A stretch of 64,000 bases of DNA from an uncultured Clostridia bacterium (GCA_944393415.1 CALYAD010000053.1:1-64000); one strand, 5' to 3'; counted from the stretch's first letter, positions 1 to 9,042 are shown. Made by a program: numbers and translations. Notes: generated by a model from the letters alone, not told the origin.

Positions 1-48
1 CTTGCTTTCTTGTATTTTGTTTTTGGTAATTCAATTATACAACAAAGC

Positions 49-92
49 AAGCGGTTGTTCAATACCTTTCGGTAAAGATCAACCGCTTTTTT
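49..92 (+). terminator. rho-independent terminator
   Basis: Arms AAGCGGTTG and CAACCGCTT flank a loop of about 22 bases and are followed directly by a run of T. It would end a plus-strand transcript entering from left of the window. No gene can be read in the first 144 bases. Confidence 0.75.
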
Positions 93-98
93 GCTCTT

Positions 99-122
99 TG
101 GGGGCTCTTATTGCGACAGCCC
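99..122. terminator. hairpin at the end of the ABC permease gene
   Basis: GGGGCT and AGCCCC arms surround a 12-base loop, with a T-rich stretch on the plus side. It lies 23 bases beyond the minus-strand permease stop codon. The GGGCTGTC/GACAGCCC core resembles hairpins at 35623 and 43425, so it belongs to a recurring gene-end element. Confidence 0.5.
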
Positions 123-144
123 CTTAAAATTTTTGGAAGTTGCC

Positions 145-1722
145 TTATGTTCTGAGCCTAAATGTTTTTGGAGCCAGGCGATAAATCAAAATACTCGCCA
201 CTATGCTGTAAAGCACGCAGAACACAATTGTCATTATTCCAAATATCATAATCGGCATACGGAGCTGCATCAGAGCAAAGCAGATGATATAGGTTACTGT
301 CAAAACAATACGGTATGTACCGCTTTTCAATTCCGTTCCCGCATTATATGGCTGGAGCAGATAGTAAATCGTAAGGTAATGGATAGAGAAGAACAGGCTC
401 ATACACAGGATAGAGACGATCAGCACCACATAATTCAGCGGATTATCCGTTCCTCCGGTGGCAAACAGAATCAGCGCCAGCCCAACGCCGATCACCAGGG
501 CCGGAACAGCGTTGATCTTCATTATTTCACGCAGACGGATCTGAAACAGACGCAGTATAAAGTTCGGCTTCTTATAAAACGAATAGGTCAGCAGGCTGTG
601 ATCGCAGTTCATAAAAAGAGCCTGTGTAAAATTCGTACCGCGGTTGATCGCATACATTATAAACACAAAGTACGGAAGCCAGGTCATCACGATTTCGTTA
701 ATGACGGATTTTTCTTCCGGCAGTAAATATATTCCAACCAGCGCTGCAGCGACAAGAAAAGCGCATACATAGGAAATTTTTTTCGTAGAGCTCCAAAGTA
801 TCTTCTTATGTCTTTTGATAAACAGGTCGTTGAGGTATTCAAAGCCTTTGCGGCTGCTTGTAATCGAAGCATCCGTCGATATCTTCTTCTCATTTGCCTG
901 TTTCAAAACCTGAGTCGCCGCGGCGCTGTCCATCTGATTTGTCAATCCTGCCAATAATTCTTTGTTGACCGCATAATAGTCCCGGAAGGTCAGCACTTTG
1001 ATCAGACCCACCGCTCCCAATGGTATACAAACCAAAAAGACGGTAATCGATACAAACGCCGGCACGACAAATCCAAAGGCAGGCGGGGCATAAGCTATAC
1101 CCAAAAGTACGGCGATACAGCCCCATACATATTTAGACAGCTTATTTTCGTTGTACCCAAAGCCCCTCCTCTCATAATCCCACAAAGAGACCGCCGCAAC
1201 AAACAATTTCATACCGGCTATGCAAAGCGGCAGGAGCAGGCAGAACCATAAAGGTACGCCCCTGTCCGTTCCGAACAGAATCGTGAACGGCAAAAATCCG
1301 ATGACAACCTTCAGAATGGAGTAGAGGTAGTTGACCAGCGTATATTCCCTTGCGTCCATTCTCATCAGGATCATCGCATAATATTTATCCTTTGTCGGAT
1401 TGAAAAGGCTGGTATTCATAAAGCTGCCGATCACGGTCAAAAACAGCAGGATATGCAGAAACACCTCATTTTCGGGCAGTCCCTTATAAAGAATACCGAC
1501 GCCGCAAACCATCGTAAAGAAGTAAAGGAACTTCCCGATAAACGCGGAAACAATTTCCCACATTACGGACAGTATATTCGCAAAAATTTTGAGTTCCTTT
1601 ACCTTATACAGCGTCGCCGGAAGCAAGCGTCTTAAGAGCGGGATCTGCTTTAATGAAAACAGAATACCGTTTACACGGTATGTATTTTTCAGGGAAAAAG
1701 AAATTCTGAGCGTCTTATTCAA
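145..1722 (-). CDS. ABC transporter permease, integral membrane protein
   Basis: This 525-residue protein has about ten to twelve hydrophobic segments and a central hydrophilic part (about residues 255-310), as in large single-chain ABC-2-like exporter permeases. It overlaps the end of the ATP-binding gene upstream and is therefore the likely membrane partner of that ATPase. The start is a TTG codon placed six bases after a strong GGGAGG ribosome site inside the end of the upstream gene; no nearby ATG fits. No close family is recognised and the substrate cannot be inferred. Export of a peptide, lipid or drug is possible but not shown. Confidence 0.75.
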   Translation of the reverse strand: MNKTLRISFSLKNTYRVNGILFSLKQIPLLRRLLPATLYKVKELKIFANILSVMWEIVSAFIGKFLYFFTMVCGVGILYKGLPENEVFLHILLFLTVIGSFMNTSLFNPTKDKYYAMILMRMDAREYTLVNYLYSILKVVIGFLPFTILFGTDRGVPLWFCLLLPLCIAGMKLFVAAVSLWDYERRGFGYNENKLSKYVWGCIAVLLGIAYAPPAFGFVVPAFVSITVFLVCIPLGAVGLIKVLTFRDYYAVNKELLAGLTNQMDSAAATQVLKQANEKKISTDASITSSRKGFEYLNDLFIKRHKKILWSSTKKISYVCAFLVAAALVGIYLLPEEKSVINEIVMTWLPYFVFIMYAINRGTNFTQALFMNCDHSLLTYSFYKKPNFILRLFQIRLREIMKINAVPALVIGVGLALILFATGGTDNPLNYVVLIVSILCMSLFFSIHYLTIYYLLQPYNAGTELKSGTYRIVLTVTYIICFALMQLRMPIMIFGIMTIVFCVLYSIVASILIYRLAPKTFRLRT

Positions 1723-2425
1723 TTTCTTCCTCCCGTAATGCAGCGATAATCTTATCCTTAAATTCCCTGCTGTCTAAGTCTGTTTTCTCCACAACCTCCA
1801 GCTCGCCGTGACTTAGCAGTACGATCTCGTCGCAAAGGTCGAGCGCCAAATCCATAATATGCGTGGAGAAAATGGTTATACGGTCTTGCTTCAGCGAACG
1901 AAGCAGTTGCTTCATCTCCTCAGCCACAACGACGTCAAGGGATGTCAAAGGCTCGTCAAGCAACAGAATGTTCGGCTGTGCAATGATGTTAATGAGCATC
2001 TGCATTTTATTTTTCATACCGTGAGAATAGTCTTTTAAAAGTTTATCCCTGTCCTCCGGCTCAATGCTCATATAATCAAAATACTCGTCTATACTTTTCG
2101 GATTTTTAACGGACTTCTCATTGATATCCATAAAGAACTTCAGAAATTCTCTGCCCGTAAGAAATTCCGGTACGGTAGGGGTAGACAGAACATACCCGAT
2201 ATCATCCGCGACTACCTCGCGGCGGACGCCATTCGTGTCTTCTATATAAAAATTCCCGTTGTCCGCCTTCAGATCGCGATTCAGGCAGTTGAAAAGCGTC
2301 GTTTTGCCGGCGCCGTTCCTTCCGAGCAGTCCGTAAATCTTTCCTTCCTCAAACGTAAAATTAATATCTTTGAGAACTTCCTTTTTTTCAAAGCCTTTTG
2401 ACAAATGCTCAATGACGAATTTCAT
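1715..2425 (-). CDS. ABC transporter ATP-binding protein
   Basis: This is a 236-residue cytoplasmic nucleotide-binding subunit. Visible motifs are Walker A GRNGAGKTT near residue 35, a divergent signature YSHGM (for LSGGQ) near 138, Walker B ILLLDEP just after it, and a switch histidine in FSTHIMD. The family hydrolyses ATP to drive transport through a separate membrane subunit. The permease gene follows with a short overlap, so the two form an exporter unit. It is the first gene of this unit; upstream lies a short repeat fragment and no clear promoter. The substrate is unknown. Confidence 0.9.
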   Translation of the reverse strand: MKFVIEHLSKGFEKKEVLKDINFTFEEGKIYGLLGRNGAGKTTLFNCLNRDLKADNGNFYIEDTNGVRREVVADDIGYVLSTPTVPEFLTGREFLKFFMDINEKSVKNPKSIDEYFDYMSIEPEDRDKLLKDYSHGMKNKMQMLINIIAQPNILLLDEPLTSLDVVVAEEMKQLLRSLKQDRITIFSTHIMDLALDLCDEIVLLSHGELEVVEKTDLDSREFKDKIIAALREEEIE

Positions 2426-2486
2426 GCGAACGATACTCCGTTACATATTGTTAAATAGGAAATTTTTTCCCTCCAAAAACTTTTCC

Positions 2487-2541
2487 CAGAGTAACGCTGC
2501 GCGTGTCCCGGCGCTCGCTGAAGTCGGGAAAAACGGAGAAG
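2487..2541 (+). repeat. degenerate copy of the 86-bp palindromic repeat
   Basis: The segment reading CAGAGTAACGC, then CCCGGCGCTCGCTGAAGTC, then CGGAGAAGG matches the 3' two thirds of units at 13630 and 62451-62850, in the same orientation. A CTCCAAAAACTTTT motif, the complement of the gene-end element, precedes it. Confidence 0.6.
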
Positions 2542-2604
2542 GTAATATTTCTTCATAATGAAATCATTATTTAAGTTAAGGGAACTTCTATCCCTATTTT
2601 TTTA

Positions 2605-3555
2605 TTATTTAGTCAACGCCGCGGCTCCGATAATACCGGCGTCATTGCGAAGCTCGGCAATCTTAAGCTGAGTCTTGTTTTCGTTGTTGCTTCCGTAGGT
2701 CTCCCTGTCGATCAGGGCGCGCAGAGGCGTAAGAAGATTTTCGCGTTCATTGGAGATGCCGCCGCCGAAAGCAAGCACCGACGGCTGAAAAATATTGATT
2801 ATGTTTGCGGTACCGGTAGCAAGATACTCAAGATACATGTCGACAACCTCCTTTGCCGCCGCGTCTCCCTTTCTCATGCAGTCAAACGAGGTACGTCCGT
2901 TCACCTTTTCAATGTCGCCTCCTACCTCAGTCCACATAGCGCTGTCTCTGCACTCAAGCATTTTTTCCTTTGTCATATTGATAAGCCCGGTAGCGGAGCT
3001 GTATGCCTCCCAGCAGCCCTTTCTGCCGCAGGTGCATGGTCTGCCTCCGTGTACTATAACCATATGACCAAGCTCTCCCCCGGCAAAATTGAAGCCGCTG
3101 TAGAGCTTGTTTTCTATTATTATCCCGCCGCCGACTCCGGTTCCGAGGGTAATCATTATAAAATCCTTTTCTCCCTTGCCGGCACCCGCGACAGCCTCTC
3201 CGAGCGCGGCGGCGTCCGCGTCGTTGGCGATCATAACATTATTTACCGGGAAAAGCGCACTGAGCTTTTCGGAGATCGGATAATCACGGAACGGCAGATT
3301 ATTGGCGTATATCACTACCCCCGTGTCGCGGTTTGCGGTGCCGGGAGTGGCAATCCCTACGGTTCCGATTTCCGAAACCGCTATTCCCTCATCCTCGCAC
3401 AGTTTTTCGCAGAGCGCAGCCATATCCTTGACGATCTCGTCGGCGTGACGGTCAGCCTTGGTATCGCATGTTTCCTTTCTGATAATCCTGTGGTTTTCGT
3501 CAACCAATCCCGCCGCGATGTTGGTGCCTCCGAGATCAATACCGATATTGTACAT
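2605..3555 (-). CDS. ROK family glucokinase
   Basis: This is a 316-residue sugar kinase of the ROK family, probably glucokinase (ATP + glucose to glucose 6-phosphate). It has the N-terminal phosphate-binding motif GIDLGGTN, the ATP-site motif TLGTGVGGG, the catalytic region GGELGHM, and the ROK zinc motif CTCGRKGCWE. The reading frame is open 15 codons further upstream, but the start at MYNIG is preferred because AAAGGAAGG lies just before it and the family starts here. It stands alone between the ABC pair and the dehydrogenase gene. Sugar specificity cannot be proved by sequence; N-acetylmannosamine or fructose kinases share the fold. Confidence 0.88.
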   Translation of the reverse strand: MYNIGIDLGGTNIAAGLVDENHRIIRKETCDTKADRHADEIVKDMAALCEKLCEDEGIAVSEIGTVGIATPGTANRDTGVVIYANNLPFRDYPISEKLSALFPVNNVMIANDADAAALGEAVAGAGKGEKDFIMITLGTGVGGGIIIENKLYSGFNFAGGELGHMVIVHGGRPCTCGRKGCWEAYSSATGLINMTKEKMLECRDSAMWTEVGGDIEKVNGRTSFDCMRKGDAAAKEVVDMYLEYLATGTANIINIFQPSVLAFGGGISNERENLLTPLRALIDRETYGSNNENKTQLKIAELRNDAGIIGAAALTK

Positions 3556-3787
3556 AACTGTTATTCCTTCCTTTCGCTGTGAGCGATAAAATATCTTCAT
3601 TTTCTGATCCTAAGCGTCTTCGCCGTACTACGCAAAGAAGCCGTTTCCGCCGCGCCGTTTTATGTATGATCAGCGCCCCGGCGGTCTTTTACCATAATTC
3701 TATCATAGAAATGTTAATAAATAAACACGAAACGCGTTTTTTGCGTTTTTGATTGCTGATATTTCCCGAAATTCGGCCGAATACACG

Positions 3788-4726
3788 TCAGTTCGGTATC
3801 AGATGGCGTATCTTTTCGGAAGCGCGCGATACCTCGGATACGGTAATCTGCAGCTTCTGCCTTTCCTCGTCGGTAAGAGAGTACTCCGGCACATGCCCGA
3901 TGCCTCCGCTGCCTATATAAGCGGGTACGCCGATGCATACGTCGTCAAAGCCGTATCTCCCGTCAAGAGAGACCGAAACAGGCATTACTATACTCCCGTC
4001 GCATAGCGCCGCGCGCACTATCCGGGCGGTCACTGCCGCGATACCGAAAACAGCCGCGCCCTTCGCCGCTCCCAGATTTGATTTTATTTCCGTTACGGTA
4101 CGCTCTATCAGCGTCATATCCTCTCTGCCGAGCAGCCGTTCGGCCTCAACGCCGTCCGCCTTCACGCAGCTCCACGGAACAAATTGCGAAGGTCCGTGCT
4201 CGCCGAGAAAAAAAGCGTCAATGTTTCTTACATCTGTCTTCAGTCTGTCGGCTATACAGTATCGGAGTCTTGCGGAGTTCAGACACGTTCCTGTCCCTAT
4301 TACCCTTGAGGACGGAAGACCGGAAAGCCTTTTCACCATATACGTGACGGTATCCACAGGGTTTGTTATAACGATAAAGATACCGTTAAACCCGCTTTTC
4401 ATTATCTCGGGTACGACCGTCGAAATAACCGTACCGGTCGAAGCGAGCATATCCTCCCGGCTGGTTCCCGAATATGCCGCCGAAAGCGCCAGAACCACCG
4501 CGTCCGCATCCCCGCACATTGAGTAGTCCCCGTCATAGACCCGCACCCTATACGGAGAATATCCGAGCGAATGGGCAATATCGAGAGCGTCTGCCGCCGC
4601 CTTCGGCTTGTTTATGTCGATCAGCATTATCTCGTCGCACACGTGACCGTGCGCGAGGTTGAACGCCAGCGTGGATCCAACCGAGCCGCAGCCGGCGATC
4701 GCGACTTTGGTTCTTGACAGGCTCAA
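3788..4726 (-). CDS. L-lactate/malate dehydrogenase family protein
   Basis: This is a 312-residue NAD-dependent 2-hydroxyacid dehydrogenase of the LDH/MDH family. It has the Rossmann motif GCGSVGS near residue 12, the NAD-contacting ITNPVD, the GTGTCLNSARLR helix and the catalytic histidine in GEHGPSQF. Length is normal for L-lactate dehydrogenase. Two regions depart from typical LDH: the mobile specificity loop reads SAAYSGTSRED instead of the usual PGE(T/S)R pattern, and the later GATYY-like helix is replaced by GAAKGAAVF. The start is TTG, preceded by GTGAGGAAAAG. Lactate is the likely product by family, but malate or another oxoacid cannot be excluded. Confidence 0.78.
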   Translation of the reverse strand: MSLSRTKVAIAGCGSVGSTLAFNLAHGHVCDEIMLIDINKPKAAADALDIAHSLGYSPYRVRVYDGDYSMCGDADAVVLALSAAYSGTSREDMLASTGTVISTVVPEIMKSGFNGIFIVITNPVDTVTYMVKRLSGLPSSRVIGTGTCLNSARLRYCIADRLKTDVRNIDAFFLGEHGPSQFVPWSCVKADGVEAERLLGREDMTLIERTVTEIKSNLGAAKGAAVFGIAAVTARIVRAALCDGSIVMPVSVSLDGRYGFDDVCIGVPAYIGSGGIGHVPEYSLTDEERQKLQITVSEVSRASEKIRHLIPN

Positions 4727-4855
4727 GGGCTTTTCCTCACTTTCTGACTCTATGGTAATTTCGCGTTTCGGAACGCTTCGCTGTACCCCGGATCGCGTTT
4801 TAACCGGCTTTCCGGCACATCCCGGAGCTTAGCTCTTAACACAAATTTACATGTC

Positions 4856-5830
4856 TCATTTCAGGTTCTGCATACGTATATCCTTACCCGGGAAGGCAAG
4901 AACCAAAAACTCCCCGAAAAGCCGGGAGGTTATCCTGTCGGCGTATCTTGCGCGTATCTCCTTTTCCCTGAGATTGGTGTTGATGATCACGGGCATTCCC
5001 CGATTTATTCTGGTGTTTATCAGATTATAAAACACCGAAACTGAAAACTGATTGTTTTCCTCAGTTCCGAAATCGTCTATAATGAGAAGATCACAGCCGA
5101 AATAACGTTCCGAGGCGTCGTCGGTATAAGCGTCCCCATAGCCGCGCCCGAACCTTTCACGGCTGAAAACAGAAATCAGATTCTGGGCGGTCTCGTATCT
5201 TACATCAAACCCCCGCTCGATTACCCTGCCGGCAATCGCGGTTGAAAGATGAGTTTTCCCCAGCCCAGTGTCGCCTATAAAAAGCATGGAGCCGGAGTCG
5301 TTTCCGAAATTCTCCGCGTACCTGAAGCATGTGTCATAGTTGTAACGCATGGCGGTTCTGTCCGCGCCGCTGTAAAAATCAAGTGAAAAATTTTCGAATT
5401 TCTGCTTTCCGAGAAGCACGCCGAGCCCCGAGCTTTCATATCCGAGAAGGACGCATTCCTTTCGCAGGCACTCGCACATTTTCACGCCGACGTAGCCCGT
5501 ATCCCCGCATTTTCCGCAGAAATAGTGCGGCTCGGTGTAATCCGCCGGATATCCCTTGAGCTCAAGACAGTCCGCGCGGGCTTCCTCAAGCTCCCGGCTT
5601 TCGCTCTTCAGCGCCTCAATACGTTCCTCTCTCTGCGCTTCGGTCATATTCTCGGTTACAAGCGAGACGATAGACGCCCCCAGCTTAGGAAAGGCGGCGT
5701 CTATTTCCCTTAATTCCGGTATCTCCTCATGGAGCCTCCTCAGCCTTGCCTCCGCTTCCGCTTCGGCGCTTATTTTCCGGTCGCTTATTATAGATTTAGC
5801 CTTTGCCAAGGTCTCCGAGCTGAATCCCAT
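4856..5830 (-). CDS. DnaI/DnaC-like helicase loader ATPase
   Basis: This 324-residue AAA+ protein probably loads the replicative helicase. The N-terminal half is helical and charged. A cysteine cluster CGKCGDTGY...CEC near residues 107-122 resembles the zinc-binding part of DnaI. Walker A is GDTGLGKTH, Walker B is LLIIDDFGTE, and the C-terminal region contains the ITSRLFGEF sensor segment. The DnaD-like gene lies immediately upstream (64-base gap), which supports a primosome role, as in other Firmicutes. The start is ATG with an AAAGG...GGTG ribosome site. Confidence 0.87.
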   Translation of the reverse strand: MGFSSETLAKAKSIISDRKISAEAEAEARLRRLHEEIPELREIDAAFPKLGASIVSLVTENMTEAQREERIEALKSESRELEEARADCLELKGYPADYTEPHYFCGKCGDTGYVGVKMCECLRKECVLLGYESSGLGVLLGKQKFENFSLDFYSGADRTAMRYNYDTCFRYAENFGNDSGSMLFIGDTGLGKTHLSTAIAGRVIERGFDVRYETAQNLISVFSRERFGRGYGDAYTDDASERYFGCDLLIIDDFGTEENNQFSVSVFYNLINTRINRGMPVIINTNLREKEIRARYADRITSRLFGEFLVLAFPGKDIRMQNLK

Positions 5831-5894
5831 ACGCCTAACACCACGCCTTTCCGGGAAATTCTCCCTATAGATTGTTCACACCCCGGATCCCGCT

Positions 5895-6923
5895 CTATCC
5901 GTTATTATCCGGTTCCGTTTCCTGCATATTTTTATAGCTGCGCCTGAGCGCGAGACTGAAGAACTCGTCGGTATCAAAGCTTCCTCCGGTCTCGGATTTC
6001 GCCTTTTTCTCCTCTCTGAACGCCGAGACCGCCTCATTTGCCCCGGCAAGGTCCCGTACTCCGGAGGCATACCAGTTTTCGAGTATCTTGTTTGCGTAAT
6101 CGAAATTGAACGCGCCCTTGCTGTCTACGGTTATCTCATACGCAAGATGTATGACATCCTCTCCGTACGAAAAATCCCGCACCCAGCGTTTTATCATCCC
6201 GTTTTCCTTCTGCGTATACGCCCTTCCTCCGATACCGAGCCATGTGCGGAGCTTACCCGCGATGCCGTCATAAAGCTCCATCTCCTTAAGATATTCGTCA
6301 AGCTCCTTCATAGAGGTTATACCGTTGTTTACGAGATCCGTCGCCGCGCGCTCTATATAACGCACGCTGCACCCCGGCTTCTTGCGGGTATAGTACGCCG
6401 CGACCGTAACGACAAACTCCGGGGTCAGACCAAGCCAATCGCACATACCGACCACCGAGCTGATCTCGGTCGGATTGAAGATGTGTCCTACGAGCTGCTG
6501 ACACTCGTCGATCATGGATTTCATTCCTCCGCCGTCTTTTTCCAGTATGTCCGATATCTGAGCGCCGCTGTATTTAGGCGCCGAATTCCTGTGCGGCTTC
6601 TTTTCGCCCGCTTCATTTTGACGGCCGTTTTCCGCGTCCGGGGCGTTTTTCTCATTCGGGGACACTTCCACAGTCTCAGACACCGATACTATGCCGGTCC
6701 CTCTCCAGTACGCCATGGAGCTCTCCACCTCAGAGACGGCAAGCCCGGTCAGCTCCGCTATCTTGGACGCGGTAGCCGTTTCCCGTGAGTAAAGCTCAAG
6801 AGCGGCGAAAAGCACGCGAATATCCGAGGCGGTAGCGTGTCCGCCGATTATTTTTTCCGCCGCCGTTCCAGGTATAACCGTACACCTGCTGCCGTATACG
6901 ACGTTATATTTTTTATCTGACAT
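5895..6923 (-). CDS. DnaD domain protein (primosome component)
   Basis: This 342-residue protein has an N-terminal winged-helix part (about 1-80), an acidic low-complexity linker (about 85-120), and two DnaD C-terminal-type helical repeats. The second ends in the YxxxIxxxW pattern YANKILENW near residue 283. The family bridges DNA, DnaA or PriA and the helicase loader in replication initiation and restart. It sits between the Rex homologue and the helicase loader gene, all in one direction with short gaps. The C-terminal DEFFSLALRRSY is the usual DnaD tail motif. No strong ribosome site is visible next to the ATG. Confidence 0.85.
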   Translation of the reverse strand: MSDKKYNVVYGSRCTVIPGTAAEKIIGGHATASDIRVLFAALELYSRETATASKIAELTGLAVSEVESSMAYWRGTGIVSVSETVEVSPNEKNAPDAENGRQNEAGEKKPHRNSAPKYSGAQISDILEKDGGGMKSMIDECQQLVGHIFNPTEISSVVGMCDWLGLTPEFVVTVAAYYTRKKPGCSVRYIERAATDLVNNGITSMKELDEYLKEMELYDGIAGKLRTWLGIGGRAYTQKENGMIKRWVRDFSYGEDVIHLAYEITVDSKGAFNFDYANKILENWYASGVRDLAGANEAVSAFREEKKAKSETGGSFDTDEFFSLALRRSYKNMQETEPDNNG

Positions 6924-6940
6924 TATGTATCTACTACCCG

Positions 6941-7618
6941 TTAACTATCCTTTTTGGCTATGCCTTTCCCTCCCGCGTCAAGACAAAGAAGCATCAGCGC
7001 GTCGGTGAAATGAACGTTTTTTACCGTTATAAAATTGCTGAAAAGCTCAGCGTCCGTAAAATTCCATACCTCGCAGAAGCTGTCCGCGCCGCGCGGCATG
7101 TTAGGTCTTGCGCTCCCGCTGCCGTCCCCGAGCTTCGTTTCGGCAATTTCAATAACGCGTGAAGCGCTGTCCGCGGTTCCGGCAGTGATTATTATATGCG
7201 GCCGATGCTTTTCGATATATTCCGGAAACTCCGAAAAAGCGAGGAGTCCGTCAGCGGTCTCTTCTCCCGCGTCCGCGAAGATCGCCTTAAGCTTAAGCCC
7301 GCGCTTTGAAAATACCGGAGAGCCGGAAATGGCCTGCGCCAACGGGGTACTCCCCACCATAACGGCGCTGAACTTATCGGAAAGCTGAAATATGTCCGCC
7401 AGTTTTTTATATAAAACGGGTATGCTGTAGCCGTAGCTGCGCTGCCCCTGACAGCCGATGGCGCGGATATCGGATCTGACCTGCGATGGAGTCAGTCTGA
7501 GCTGACCCGCCAGCTCCTCTGAGCTTATCCTTACCTTACCGCTTCCGTAAAACCGGATAAGTATCCTGAAATATGCCGGAAGCCTGCGCACAAGAGCGGG
7601 AGAAAAAGATCTTTCCAT
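6941..7618 (-). CDS. Rex-like redox repressor homologue with altered NAD site
   Basis: This 225-residue protein is collinear with Rex. It has a winged helix at about 1-60 containing SSEELAGQLRLTPSQVRSDI and the conserved GYSIPVLYKKL region, then a Rossmann-like domain. The normal Rex dinucleotide motif GxGxxG is not intact: the segment at 86-97 reads VMVGSTPLAQAI. Canonical Rex senses the NADH/NAD ratio and represses fermentation genes; here NAD(H) binding may be weakened or changed. It is first of the dnaD/dnaI group. The start has an AGAAAGGATATTCAT leader. It may be a diverged Rex paralogue rather than the main Rex. Confidence 0.75.
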   Translation of the reverse strand: MERSFSPALVRRLPAYFRILIRFYGSGKVRISSEELAGQLRLTPSQVRSDIRAIGCQGQRSYGYSIPVLYKKLADIFQLSDKFSAVMVGSTPLAQAISGSPVFSKRGLKLKAIFADAGEETADGLLAFSEFPEYIEKHRPHIIITAGTADSASRVIEIAETKLGDGSGSARPNMPRGADSFCEVWNFTDAELFSNFITVKNVHFTDALMLLCLDAGGKGIAKKDS

Positions 7619-7716
7619 AATATATGAATATCCTTTCTTTTACATAATCGCGTTTTGTGCGTTATGCGCTTTATTCGTCTCAGGTAAATTCAAGGGAAAA
7701 AAGCGTAAAGCCGCGC

Positions 7717-8895
7717 TTATTTCCCGGCGCGCAGGGTCTCCATGACATAATCCGCAAACTCCGCGCAGGTAGCGCCGGTGTCACGCCCGGTTATGACAAG
7801 TCTCTTCTCAGTGAACATGCAGACGTCAAGCGCCTTTTCCAGCGCGTCGGCACGATCCTGGAAGCCTATATGCGAAAGAAGCATTACGGACGCGCGAAGC
7901 ATAGAGCAGGGATCGGCGTATTTGTCTCTTCCCTCGGCGACCATGCGCGGCGCGGAGCCGTGTATGGCCTCAAACATAGCGTAGCGGTGTCCGATATTCG
8001 CGGAACCTGCCGTTCCCACGCCTCCCTGGAACTCCGCCGCCTCGTCGGTTATGATGTCGCCGTAGAGGTTGGGAAGCACGAAAACCTTAAATGAGGTACG
8101 GCGCTTTTCGTCAATGAGCTTAGCCGTTGTTATATCTATAAACCAATCGTCCGTCTCTATTTCAGGATAATCCTGCGCTATCCTTTTGCAGATATCGAGG
8201 AATTTTCCGTCGGTAGCCTTGATTATATTTGCTTTGGTGATTATAGAAACCTTTCCTTTGCGGTTCTTTCTTGCGTACTCAAACGCGGAACGCGCGATGC
8301 GCTCCGTTCCCTCGGTCGTGGTAACGCAGAAATCGACGCTCAGCTCCGGAGTGACCGCCACTCCCTGCGACCCCACGGCATAGCTGCCCTCGGTATTTTC
8401 ACGGAAGAACGTCCAGTCTATCCCTTTTTCGGGAACTCTCACGGGACGAACGTTAGCGTAAAGATCAAGCGCTTTTCTCATAGCTACGTTGGCGCTTTCA
8501 ATGTTCGGCCACGGATCACCCTTTTTAGGCGTCGTCGTCGGACCCTTAAGGATAACGTGACACTCTTTTAGCTGCGACATGACCTCGTCCGGGATAGCCT
8601 GCATATGAGACGCGCGGTTTTCTATCGTAAGACCGTCGATAACTCTGAATTCCACCTTTCCCGCCTTCATTTCCTTTTCCAGCAGGTATTCAAGAACCCT
8701 CTGCGCCGCCGCGGTTATTACCGGCCCGATTCCGTCTCCTCCGCACACGCCGATGATTATCTTATCAAGCTTTGAAAAGTCGAGGTCCTCTTTGTTTGCC
8801 GTTATACGCTCGTTTCGCTCAAGCTGTGAGCGAAGCACCGCCTCGAATTTTTCCTTTGCGGCCGCTATCTCTTTTTCGTAATTTCCGATCGTCAT
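7717..8895 (-). CDS. NAD-dependent isocitrate dehydrogenase family protein
   Basis: This is a 392-residue member of the isocitrate/isopropylmalate dehydrogenase family. The motif ESANVAMRKALDLYANVRP is of the isocitrate type (Ser and Asn in the substrate loop, LDLYANVRP). FRENTEGSY, the metal-binding NLYGDIITDEAAE and the nucleotide loop HGSAPRMVAEGRDKYADP follow. It would convert isocitrate to 2-oxoglutarate for glutamate synthesis. The start chosen is ATG at 8895 after AAGGAGACAAAAGTC; an open frame 37 codons longer lacks a ribosome site. It lies downstream of tsaD. No citrate synthase or aconitase gene is in the window. Confidence 0.85.
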   Translation of the reverse strand: MTIGNYEKEIAAAKEKFEAVLRSQLERNERITANKEDLDFSKLDKIIIGVCGGDGIGPVITAAAQRVLEYLLEKEMKAGKVEFRVIDGLTIENRASHMQAIPDEVMSQLKECHVILKGPTTTPKKGDPWPNIESANVAMRKALDLYANVRPVRVPEKGIDWTFFRENTEGSYAVGSQGVAVTPELSVDFCVTTTEGTERIARSAFEYARKNRKGKVSIITKANIIKATDGKFLDICKRIAQDYPEIETDDWFIDITTAKLIDEKRRTSFKVFVLPNLYGDIITDEAAEFQGGVGTAGSANIGHRYAMFEAIHGSAPRMVAEGRDKYADPCSMLRASVMLLSHIGFQDRADALEKALDVCMFTEKRLVITGRDTGATCAEFADYVMETLRAGK

Positions 8896-8952
8896 GACTT
8901 TTGTCTCCTTATATATGTAATTTATAATTTTTATAGAATATATCCCTTGAGG

Positions 8953-8975
8953 CGCCTCCAAAATACGCGCCTGAG
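8953..8975 (-). other. GC hairpin upstream of the isocitrate dehydrogenase gene
   Basis: AGGCGC and GCGCCT arms enclose about ten bases in the tsaD-idh spacer, about 60 bases before the start codon. No T run follows, so this may be an RNA stability or processing structure instead of a terminator. Confidence 0.35.
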
Positions 8976-9042
8976 ATATTTTAAATTTAATTTGAGGTCT
9001 TCTCAATTAACCCGGCGCTAAATATAACGAAGCCGGCTTTCG

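Noticed and set aside
91-726. 211-residue plus-strand open frame
   Set aside because: It lies opposite the permease gene, which has a plausible ribosome site, overlap with its ATPase and many membrane helices.
3708-3727. possible Rex operator (TGTTAAT...AAACA) between ldh and the glucokinase gene
   Set aside because: The second half-site has mismatches and the site is not placed in front of the dehydrogenase; too weak to claim.
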